A stretch of 7,035 bases of DNA from Bacteroidota bacterium (GTDB taxonomy: Bacteria; Bacteroidota; Bacteroidia; Bacteroidales; Paludibacteraceae): assembly GCA_017860335.1 (NCBI GenBank), contig JAFNAU010000180.1:1-7035 (forward strand), read 5' to 3'. Made by a program: the position numbers and the translations under genes. Every line of letters begins with the position of its first letter. Positions within the stretch are counted from its first letter, which is position 1. Positions 1 through 6,273 of this stretch are shown here, piece after piece. A model generated the notes under the pieces. That model did no database searches and had not been told where the DNA came from. It saw only the letters and a program-made list of their open reading frames with translations.

Positions 1-314
1 CCGACATAAGTAAAAGTCAATTTTCCGTTACCGGAAACATTCAGTGAGTAATTTCCGTTAATGTCAGTGGCTGTACCGTTGGATGTTCCCTGTTCGACTA
101 CACTTACCCCTATAACTGGTTCACCGGAAACATCTTTCACCTGACCGCTGACTTTAACTTTCTGCTGGTCGGGAATTTGTTGTGCATTTTCCGTTCCTAA
201 TTCATTTTTTGCTGAATTAGTAAACGTCACGCTTTTGTTGCTTTTCGCATTCGCGAAACCTACAAACAGCAGAGCGCTGATCATCAGCAACAATTTAACC
301 TTTGTGTTTTTCAT
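1..314 (-). CDS. N-terminus of a probable second SusC-like TonB-dependent receptor (partial, runs off left edge)
   Basis: Translation from the ATG at 314 gives 104 complete residues before the window ends. Residues 1-23 form a signal peptide: a KNTKVK basic start, a hydrophobic core LLLMISALLFVGF, and ANA before the likely cleavage site. A polar linker of about 30 residues follows. From about residue 53 comes a carboxypeptidase-regulatory-like (beta-sandwich) domain, recognisable from VSGQVKD, GEPVIGVSVVEQGT, NGTATDINGNYSL and LTFTYV. This domain opens most SusC/RagA-type outer-membrane transporters in Bacteroidota, which import oligosaccharides with TonB energy. The barrel and plug lie outside the window, so another protein with this domain is possible, but the PUL context favours SusC. 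It starts 72 bases after the esterase stop on the same strand, so co-transcription is likely. An ATG at 318 is in another frame and stops after seven codons, so 314 is the start. Confidence 0.75.
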   Translation of the reverse strand, partial: MKNTKVKLLLMISALLFVGFANAKSNKSVTFTNSAKNELGTENAQQIPDQQKVKVSGQVKDVSGEPVIGVSVVEQGTSNGTATDINGNYSLNVSGNGKLTFTYV

Positions 315-386
315 TCATTTTGTTTTTAATTGTTTGACATGGATATTTGATTATTAGATTTTTTTTCGGTATTCTTCTGTGCGTGT

Positions 387-1163
387 TTATTTAATCAGTT
401 TTGTCAATGGTTTTATTTTTTTGTCTTTCACCTGGCTGACAAACATTTTTGCTACCTGGCGGGCACCTGCTTCATTGAAATGCGTATTATCATCAAGACC
501 TTTGGGATAAACCCGGCTTACACCCGGTGGTATTTTATGAAAATATTTCCTTGAATTCTCCACTCCTTCCTTTTGCAACCATTCCGAAGTCAGTTTTTCC
601 ATATCAATCAGTGGTACTTTCTGTTCGGCCGCTACCTGCCGGATGTATGACGGATATTCACCGTGTGTAGGAAGCAAATTTCCTTTTTCATCAAAACTTC
701 TGCGCGCTACTGCTGTACATAGAATCGGATTTCCTCCTTTGGCTCTCACATCATTTACGAATGCAATGAAATTTAATCTGAACTGCTCGGGTTTGGTATA
801 ACTTTTTTTCGTTTCAACTTCGTCGTTATGTCCGAACTGTATAATTACAATATCTCCTTTCCGTACATTTTTGATAAGTTCTGTCCACAATCCTTCTTCT
901 ATAAAAGTTCGGGTGCTTCTTCCGTTTTTTGCGTAGTTAACCACGACAGCTTTATCATTAACAAATTCCGGCAACAACTGCCCCCAGCCTCTTTCAAGCA
1001 ATGGTTCGTCAAAAGTTTCACCGGTCAGTGTATCTGTCAGGTGTTTTGTTAGTGGTTTATCAGCCATTGTAGAGTCACCTGCCATCAAAATTTTGACTTT
1101 TGGCGGTGCCATGCTTACAAATACAAAAGCTAAAATTATCAGTAAAAAGTTTTTAACTTTCAT
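387..1163 (-). CDS. SGNH-family esterase, CE12-type rhamnogalacturonan/pectin acetylesterase, exported
   Basis: The 258-residue protein begins with an N-terminal signal sequence (hydrophobic residues about 6-19), so it probably acts in the periplasm or at the envelope. SGNH hydrolase blocks are visible in order: GDS with the nucleophile Ser31 (MAGDSTMA), block II NGRS at 80-83, block III GHND at 111-114, and block V D225-N-T-H228 supplying the acid and base. The LERGWGQLLPEF and NGRSTRTF segments and the overall length fit carbohydrate esterase family 12, whose members remove acetyl groups from rhamnogalacturonan I or other pectin so that backbone enzymes can act. Its ATG overlaps the stop of the GH28 gene (ATGA), which implies translational coupling and a shared mRNA. 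The reading frame is intact, unlike its GH28 neighbour. The family assignment is strong; the exact acetylated substrate is inferred from context. Confidence 0.88.
   Translation of the reverse strand: MKVKNFLLIILAFVFVSMAPPKVKILMAGDSTMADKPLTKHLTDTLTGETFDEPLLERGWGQLLPEFVNDKAVVVNYAKNGRSTRTFIEEGLWTELIKNVRKGDIVIIQFGHNDEVETKKSYTKPEQFRLNFIAFVNDVRAKGGNPILCTAVARRSFDEKGNLLPTHGEYPSYIRQVAAEQKVPLIDMEKLTSEWLQKEGVENSRKYFHKIPPGVSRVYPKGLDDNTHFNEAGARQVAKMFVSQVKDKKIKPLTKLIK
1160..1163 (-). promoter_or_regulatory. ATGA stop/start overlap coupling GH28 to the esterase
   Basis: On the coding strand the GH28 TGA (1162-1160) and the esterase ATG (1163-1161) share the four bases ATGA. Such overlaps usually mean that ribosomes finishing the first gene start the second. 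Because the GH28 frame now stops early at 2096, coupling would be weakened if the lesions are real. Confidence 0.8.
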
Positions 1164-1957
1164 TTATTCTTTTTTCCTGAAATAACGATATTATTGTTAC
1201 CATTTCCCTGAATATCAACAGGCTTTTCAAGACCAGCTGGATAAGTGAAATTATCTGAATTAAAATTTTCCACTTCTTTCAGTATTAAAGCAGAACCGGT
1301 TTGAGGGACGATATGTACATTCTTAAAAATAATGTCTTTCGAATTACTCAGTTCGGCTCCGAGTTGAGCAGTAATTTTCACATCTTCAATATGAATATTG
1401 CTGATTTTCATTTCTGGCAGACCATTAAAAAACATGGCTCTGCGTGCATTGCGTGAAATGAGATTTTTTACAAAAATATTTCTGAAAACAGGCGTTTCTT
1501 CATTAACCGGGTACTTGATTTCATTATCCGAAATCTTATCACCGTCTTCGAGTGCTTCGACTGCCGATTTACCTCCGTAATACAGGTCAAAAAGGAATGA
1601 TTCGGTTTCGATATTAAACATATAAATATCTGATATATAGATATTTTCAACAACTCCTCCCCGACCCCGTGTACTTTTAAACCGTAAACCTACATCAGTT
1701 CCGAGAAACTGGCAATTTTTCACAGAGATGTTGCGCACTCCGCCCGACATTTCACTTCCTACCACAAATCCACCATGACCCTGAAACACTTTACAGTTAT
1801 CGACAATTACATTTTCCGTAGGCCGTCCGCGCACACGGCCCGACTTATCTTTACCGGATTTAATACAAATTCCATCATCTCCGACATCGAACTGACAGTT
1901 GACAATGATTGAATTGCGGCAGGACTCCAGATCAAGTCCATCGCCATTCTGCGAATA

Positions 1958-1959
1958 AC
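1958..1959 (-). other. GH28 lesion B: junction of the second apparent deletion
   Basis: The second frame ends with LFENSPS at 1960 and the family sequence resumes with YSQNGDGLDLESC at 1957 in the original phase, leaving two stray bases. Related GH28 proteins have about 22 residues here, a W-N-I-H-P-L segment and a V-R-N-P-W segment. A deletion of about 64 bases would explain both the missing residues and the frame change. The loss falls immediately before the catalytic NGDG motif. Confidence 0.75.
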
Positions 1960-2135
1960 GCTGGGGGAATTTTCGAAAAGGACACCCTGAAGATATACAT
2001 TTTTACATTCGATGAAGCTAACCATCACCGGACGCAGAAAATCCTTGATACTAAGCCATTCCTGCTCTGTCAGATTCTGACGGGGTACATTCATATCACT
2101 TATTTCGGCACCCCGAACTGAGCTTTCGGAAGGGT

Positions 2136-2138
2136 AAG
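2136..2138 (-). other. GH28 lesion A: junction of the first apparent deletion
   Basis: The gene reads GEAWRP in the first frame up to 2138, and the conserved sequence resumes as YPSESS in a different frame at 2136, leaving one stray base. From memory of related Bacteroidota GH28 proteins, about 28-30 residues (a K/S-rich stretch, then QW, then an SGGV motif) normally separate WRP from the (W)YPSE segment. The simplest reading is a deletion of about 83-89 bases, one short of a multiple of three. The exact size needs an alignment. Confidence 0.72.
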
Positions 2139-2674
2139 GGTCTCCAGGCTTCGCCAAAACCGTTAATACTACCTTTTCCGGTAATAGCAATATTCACCAG
2201 ATTACGACCTGAAATTGGTGACTGGCACCGGCGTGTATCCAATCCTTCGAAAATCGTTTCCACAATCGGATAAAGGTTAAAATCGGGCGAAAAAAGGATT
2301 ACGGCTCCTTTTTCAAGGTACATGTTGATATTCGATCGGAAAACAATAGGTCCTGTAAACCAGATACCCTTGGGTACAACCAGGGTGCCACCACCCTTCT
2401 CCGACAATGTCTCCATCGCTTTGGCAAAGGCATTGGTATTTAGCATAATACCATCGCCAACTCCGCCACAATCTGCAATCGAAATTTTATTGTTTTTGAA
2501 AACCGGAATCTGAAGTTTCGGCATTGTAAAAGGTAAATCCTTGTACAGGTAATCGTAGACGTTTTTTGCCTGAAGATTCATTCCAACGGTTATCAATGCT
2601 AAACCTACTGCCAGAATTCTGATTTTATTCGATATTTTCATTTTTTTAGAACTGAATAATAGATGATAAATGAA

Positions 2675-2682
2675 CAAACATA
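2675..2682 (-). promoter_or_regulatory. Candidate Bacteroidota -7 promoter element upstream of GH28
   Basis: The coding strand reads TATGTTTG, an exact match to the Bacteroides -7 consensus TAnnTTTG, ending 33 bases before the GH28 ATG. No convincing -33 TTTG/TTG lies at the usual spacing, and the area is AT-rich, so a chance match is possible. If real, it would give GH28 and the esterase an internal promoter separate from the SusC/SusD transcript. Confidence 0.35.
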
Positions 2683-2692
2683 TTTTCATAAT

Positions 2693-2737
2693 TGGATGTT
2701 GACATTCATTGGCAATGCAGACAAATGTCAATATCCA
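2693..2737 (-). repeat. Intercistronic inverted repeat (14-base arms, one mismatch)
   Basis: The arms are 2693-2706 and 2724-2737 (on the coding strand TGGATATTGACATT and AATGTCAACATCCA); 13 of 14 positions pair around a 17-base loop. The loop itself contains CATTGCCAATG (2717-2707), a smaller 4-base-pair stem. The element begins three bases after the TAA of the beta-helix lipoprotein gene. No T-run follows it on the coding strand, so it is not a standard intrinsic terminator; an mRNA-stabilising, attenuating or protein-binding element is possible. Confidence 0.6.
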
Positions 2738-2740
2738 GAT

Positions 2741-4372
2741 TTAGTACCAGCGCAAATCACCCGATACCCCTTTTCCGGCAAATGAAGTCGCTTTGAGCGT
2801 AAAATCACCGTTAACAGGATTATTCCACAAATCGGTCGATGCACCGGTAAAAGATGTCAGTTTGTCTTTGATAGTATAAGATGTTCCGCCGACCAATGTT
2901 TCATCGAGATAGTCGGATGCAAAATATGAACCTGAAATAGTTTTAACACCAGTGGTGCGTACACCGGCAGCTATTGTTCCGTTACTACCGAAAATACAGT
3001 TTTTGATTGTCAGACCACCCGTTACCGTCATATTGTTAAGATCGACGAGCAACCTGGTTGAACCAGCATCCTGTGTAACCTGATTAAATGTACAATTGGT
3101 CAGGCTTATAGCGCCCATGGTGTATGCGCCTGTACGCAAAATCAGCGATCCTTTGAAATTGTAAACGGTACAATATTCGAATGCGATATTATCGAAATAA
3201 TCTTTGGAATTGCTGTTGACAATAGCGTAAGTGCTTGAAAAGCCCACATCATTTATCACACAGCCTTTGAACTTCAGATCGGAAATACGCTGTTCGGTAT
3301 TGCCCGACATACGCATCGGCGTATTGCCAATGTTGTGAATATTGCAATTGATAAATTTCAGGTTTGCAATGGTGTAGGCCGTTTTATTATTGAACAGATA
3401 ACCGATTTTTGTGGCTGCCGGATTATTGTCGCAATAACCTGTGAAATCAATATTCTCAAATACAAGGCTATCGATTGCAGCTGATGCTTCTACACCAAAC
3501 ATATTGGCTGTAGAAGTGGGCGTACCGCTTGTCATACATATTACAGCCCGATTGACCGGCGATGCGCTTCTGATTTTCAGATTCTTATTGAAATTATAAG
3601 CAGAACCGCCAATCGGGAATGTAGCGCCTCCGGCAAGTAAAATTACCTGTCCGGATGTAGCATTAGTCATCGCCGAAAGCAGGTCTTCACCGGCTGAAAG
3701 ATAAATATCACCCTCGGTTAAGCCATAAGTAGTTCCACGTAATATCTTTCCGTTGTAAATTCGGGTCTTCCACATGGCGTTGGCAGGTAAGCTTACAACT
3801 TTCAATCCTGCAGCAGCTTCGGAAGCCGAGATAAGCACCGAGTCTTTTAATCCGCCATCGGCAGTCAGTATCAGATGTGTGGTATTTGCACCGGGCAACC
3901 ATTTTACAGTAAGCGTTTTTGCGGCAGTCATATAGGCAGAAAAAATCACTCCGGTATTATTACCCGTTCCATAACCCTGAAAGAGATTTTCTTTTGGAGT
4001 TTTAAATGAAAGAGTAGTATTGAATTTTGATGATTTTGATTCGTTGCCTGAGTTAGCACGGATACGTGCATAAAACTTCGTATCACCGGCCAGCTCTTTA
4101 ACAACAGATAACGATGTGGTTGTAACATCGAGTATCGGACTGGAATAATCCAGACTGTCGTTGCTGAGTTGAAGCGTATAGGATACTGCACTGTCCACAG
4201 GTGACCAGGTTATGGTAGCAATGGTTTTATTCAGCTCCACATGAAAATTGATTGGCCGAAACAGGTAGGGCAATTGTAATTCGGGTTCATCCTCCGTGCA
4301 GGCCGAAAATGTACCCGAAACCATCAGAAGAATTACAACAATTGCTGCAAATATATTTTTATTTCTTTTCAT
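2741..4372 (-). CDS. DUF4957/DUF5123-type beta-helix lipoprotein with N-terminal fibronectin III-like domain
   Basis: The 543-residue protein starts with a lipoprotein signal peptide (basic KRNKN, hydrophobic core IFAAIVVILLMVSG, lipobox F-S-A-C with Cys25); the acidic residues just after the Cys (T-E-D-E) resemble a Bacteroidota surface-export signal. Residues about 36-126 look like a fibronectin type III domain (ATITWSPVDSAVSYTLQLS, TKFYARIRA). Residues about 225-480 hold repeated short strands such as LKFINCNIHNIG, LKFKGCVINDVG, IAFEYCTVYNF and ISLTNCTFNQV, a right-handed beta-helix pattern like pectate lyases and DUF4957. The C-terminus (DFTLKATSFAGKGVSGDLRWY) matches the usual DUF5123 ending. 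Such genes recur beside SusC/SusD in pectin PULs. The role is probably pectin binding at the surface; lyase activity is possible but I see no assured catalytic set. It lies 38 bases after the SusD stop. Confidence 0.82.
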   Translation of the reverse strand: MKRNKNIFAAIVVILLMVSGTFSACTEDEPELQLPYLFRPINFHVELNKTIATITWSPVDSAVSYTLQLSNDSLDYSSPILDVTTTSLSVVKELAGDTKFYARIRANSGNESKSSKFNTTLSFKTPKENLFQGYGTGNNTGVIFSAYMTAAKTLTVKWLPGANTTHLILTADGGLKDSVLISASEAAAGLKVVSLPANAMWKTRIYNGKILRGTTYGLTEGDIYLSAGEDLLSAMTNATSGQVILLAGGATFPIGGSAYNFNKNLKIRSASPVNRAVICMTSGTPTSTANMFGVEASAAIDSLVFENIDFTGYCDNNPAATKIGYLFNNKTAYTIANLKFINCNIHNIGNTPMRMSGNTEQRISDLKFKGCVINDVGFSSTYAIVNSNSKDYFDNIAFEYCTVYNFKGSLILRTGAYTMGAISLTNCTFNQVTQDAGSTRLLVDLNNMTVTGGLTIKNCIFGSNGTIAAGVRTTGVKTISGSYFASDYLDETLVGGTSYTIKDKLTSFTGASTDLWNNPVNGDFTLKATSFAGKGVSGDLRWY

Positions 4373-4395
4373 TGTTCTGATTACTTAATGTATTA

Positions 4396-4420
4396 TTAAT
4401 TGTCAATCTGTTAATTGTCA
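4396..4420 (-). repeat. 10-base direct repeat spanning the SusD stop codon
   Basis: The sequence TTAATTGTCA occurs at 4411-4420 and again at 4396-4405, a period of 15 bases. On the coding strand each copy reads TGACAATTAA in the same phase, so the terminal D-N-stop of the SusD-like gene is duplicated as a second in-frame D-N-stop just downstream. It could be a small tandem duplication or chance in AT-rich sequence. Confidence 0.5.
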
Positions 4421-6261
4421 TAACCATAATCGTTAGTCAGCGAGCCATTGCTTGCGAGTATAATCTGATGCATGATGGGCAGAAGCTGACGTTTATCCGG
4501 ATTACCCAAATACATATTATTGATAAATCCATCGCTCAGATAAAGCTCACCCGTTGAAGTCGTTGCATTTGTCCAGGTTTTCTTAGTCCAGCCACCGGTA
4601 GGATCGGTTACAGTTTTATCGTCCGTTTCGCCACGTTGCAAGCCATAAATTACGAGTGTTCTTTCGCCGGTTGTAATGCTGTTATCCACCACATACCTGT
4701 AATAAATCGTATTCGGCACGTCGGAATAGTTTCCGGTAGCATCGCGGAGTGCAAACAAGCTGGTTTTAGCTTTATCGATGGATGATTTGAGTTCACCCCA
4801 GCGTTCGAGGTCATACTTGCGGATATTTTCACCACAAAATTCATAAGCTCTCTCTTTCTTGATATTTTCGAGAGTTAACGGCAAATCGTAGGTCGATGCG
4901 GTAGTACCAAAAGCACGACGACGTACCTGATTAAAATAACCGGCACCTTCGGAACCTCCAAGGAATAGATCTGCTTCAGCAAACATAAGCAGTACATCTG
5001 CATATCGAAGTACGATTGGAGATACGCCATCATCTGTTCCTGAAATTGGTGTTTTAACCCATTCGGCACGCCATTTTCCTAAATTAAATCCGGTAACGCC
5101 ACTGGATAGTGATTGCTCCATAACACCGAGAGTCGCATTTTTAACAACCTTGTAAGGAACTACAGTGATGTCACGACGTTTATCATTAACATTAAAATCA
5201 TAGTAGAAATTAGGCATTATTTTGAACTGACCACTGATGGCAACTTTATTGTTTTTTCCATCAGCATCGCGCGATAAACCCAGGTTGTAAACCATACGAC
5301 CACGGATACCCATGTTATATGGTAATTCCCAAATTGCTTCACGTCCGTGAGTTTCCACATCCTGACACTGTTCGTAGAATATATTTTTGAAATCACCATC
5401 CAGTTTATAATGTCCGTCGGCAATTATCTGACGACAGGCTTCGCGGGCAATGGTATAAAGTTCACGACGACGGTTGTCGGACATCGTGATTTTGACCACT
5501 GCATCAGTGCCCGATGGACGCTGCGAATAACCAGCCGCCGAAAGGCAGATGCGGGCAAGTAATCCGCGGGCTGCATCGCGACTAACCATTTTTACAGTAT
5601 TCGTATATTTTGTACCGGGTGCATACAATAATCCGGATGCTTCCTGCAAATCTTTAATTATCTGATTATAAATAGTATCACGGTCGGTTTTGGCCATATA
5701 AATGGTAGCTTCATTCACCGGTTCGAAACGTGCGGGAACATCGCCCCACCACTTGATCAGGTCATAGAAGAAAAATGCTCTCATGGTTAGTGCTGTTCCG
5801 AGCAGATGCCCCATATCATTTCCTTCTGCCGGATTTCCAAATTTTCGAATTCCCTCAATAGCCAGATTTGCACGTTCAATTCCCTGATAAATACGGCTCC
5901 AGGGATTGGCAGCATCTGTATTGTTGTAGCCATCGCCTATTGACGAATTAGGATTATAGAGGGCAAACAGGTCATCTGATTTGATCGAAGACAGCACGGA
6001 ACCTGATGACCATCCTGAACGGTATTCGATATCCGTGTTTATTCCCATCTGTATCCACAACCGATTACGGTACGAGTTATTTTGTCCGATGATGTCGTAA
6101 ATGGCGCTGATAGCTTTGTAGGCCGAATCGGGCTGACAGTAAACCACATCATCACTGATCAATGAATTGCTCGGCACCTCCAGAAAACTTTCGCACGATG
6201 AGAATGATATCATCAGGGCAACGATGCCTGTAAATATATTTATTTTACTAAGGATTTTCAT
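4411..6261 (-). CDS. SusD/RagB-family glycan-binding outer-membrane lipoprotein
   Basis: The 616-residue protein is the SusD-like partner that lids a SusC transporter and binds oligosaccharides at the cell surface. A lipoprotein signal peptide ends in S-F-S-S-C with Cys23. The usual family landmarks follow: SFLEVPSNSLIS after the Cys, SAYKAISAIYDII (45-58), the TPR-like helix GTALTMRAFFFYDLIKWWGDVP (155-176), RDAARGLLARICLSAAGY (228-245), the C-terminal SusD_RagB block SPIVLRYADVLLMFAEADL (414-432), NQVRRRAFG (444-452), KKERAYEFCGENIRKYDLERWG (468-489), and a closing PIMHQIILASNGSLTNDYGY. It is within the longer end of the family. It starts 12 bases after the SusC-like stop, as in a typical tandem pair. 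The ligand is inferred to be a pectic glycan from the downstream GH28 and CE12 genes. Confidence 0.95.
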   Translation of the reverse strand: MKILSKINIFTGIVALMISFSSCESFLEVPSNSLISDDVVYCQPDSAYKAISAIYDIIGQNNSYRNRLWIQMGINTDIEYRSGWSSGSVLSSIKSDDLFALYNPNSSIGDGYNNTDAANPWSRIYQGIERANLAIEGIRKFGNPAEGNDMGHLLGTALTMRAFFFYDLIKWWGDVPARFEPVNEATIYMAKTDRDTIYNQIIKDLQEASGLLYAPGTKYTNTVKMVSRDAARGLLARICLSAAGYSQRPSGTDAVVKITMSDNRRRELYTIAREACRQIIADGHYKLDGDFKNIFYEQCQDVETHGREAIWELPYNMGIRGRMVYNLGLSRDADGKNNKVAISGQFKIMPNFYYDFNVNDKRRDITVVPYKVVKNATLGVMEQSLSSGVTGFNLGKWRAEWVKTPISGTDDGVSPIVLRYADVLLMFAEADLFLGGSEGAGYFNQVRRRAFGTTASTYDLPLTLENIKKERAYEFCGENIRKYDLERWGELKSSIDKAKTSLFALRDATGNYSDVPNTIYYRYVVDNSITTGERTLVIYGLQRGETDDKTVTDPTGGWTKKTWTNATTSTGELYLSDGFINNMYLGNPDKRQLLPIMHQIILASNGSLTNDYGYDN

Positions 6262-6273
6262 TGTGATATGATT

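Larger units (their letters stand above)
1160..2641 (-). pseudogene. GH28 polygalacturonase-type glycoside hydrolase, broken by two internal frameshifting deletions
   Basis: Family GH28 enzymes hydrolyse alpha-linked galacturonic acid bonds in pectin. The start chosen is the ATG at 2641, which gives a signal peptide (KISNKIRILAVGLALITVG, cut near LQA-K) followed by the typical N-terminus (IADCGGVGDG, FEGLDTRRCQSPISGRNL, ITGKGSINGFGEAWRP). The frame is then lost at about 2137; the next 59 codons (YPSE to ENSPS) read in a second frame, and from 1957 to the stop at 1160 the original phase returns. The catalytic motifs are present only in this last part: NGDG (Asn codon at 1948), VGDDG (about 1879-1876), GHGG (His about 1777) and RFK (1684-1678). 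The first frame stops at 2096 after 181 residues with none of them. About 492 family residues remain and roughly 50 appear missing. It overlaps the esterase by ATGA. Real pseudogene versus assembly error cannot be settled here. Confidence 0.85.

Noticed and set aside
295..318. A seven-codon leader peptide starting at the ATG at 318
   Set aside because: It overlaps the receptor start in another frame, has no ribosome-site support, and is expected by chance in ATGAATGA.
1160..1834. A separate gene beginning at 1834 with RGRPTENV
   Set aside because: The first codon is a GTG inside the conserved KSGRVRGRP segment, and the same frame runs upstream through VGDDG and NGDG to 1957, so it is the C-terminal part of GH28.
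1958..2138. Programmed ribosomal frameshifting or bypassing in GH28
   Set aside because: Conserved residues are absent from the DNA at both junctions, and I see no slippery heptamer or pseudoknot, so recoding could not rebuild the enzyme.
1807..2190. A separate small gene starting with MLLPEKVV and ending after VCADGLRKM
   Set aside because: Only its middle (YPSE to ENSPS) is meaningful GH28 sequence; both ends are out-of-frame readings of the same gene, so it is the middle segment of the broken GH28.
2642..2731. GH28 start at 2731 rather than 2641
   Set aside because: The added 30 residues would put a second hydrophobic stretch before the clear signal peptide and run through the hairpin and candidate promoter; the ATG at 2641 gives a normal exported N-terminus.
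2693..2737. The inverted repeat as an intrinsic terminator
   Set aside because: No T-run follows on the transcribed side, the stem is AT-rich, and same-strand genes of the same pathway continue downstream.
828..5562. Plus-strand reading frames of 60-74 codons (for example 828-1052, 1909-2121, 5347-5562)
   Set aside because: They lie antisense within well-supported genes, resemble no family I know, and have low-complexity or atypical composition expected of shadow frames.
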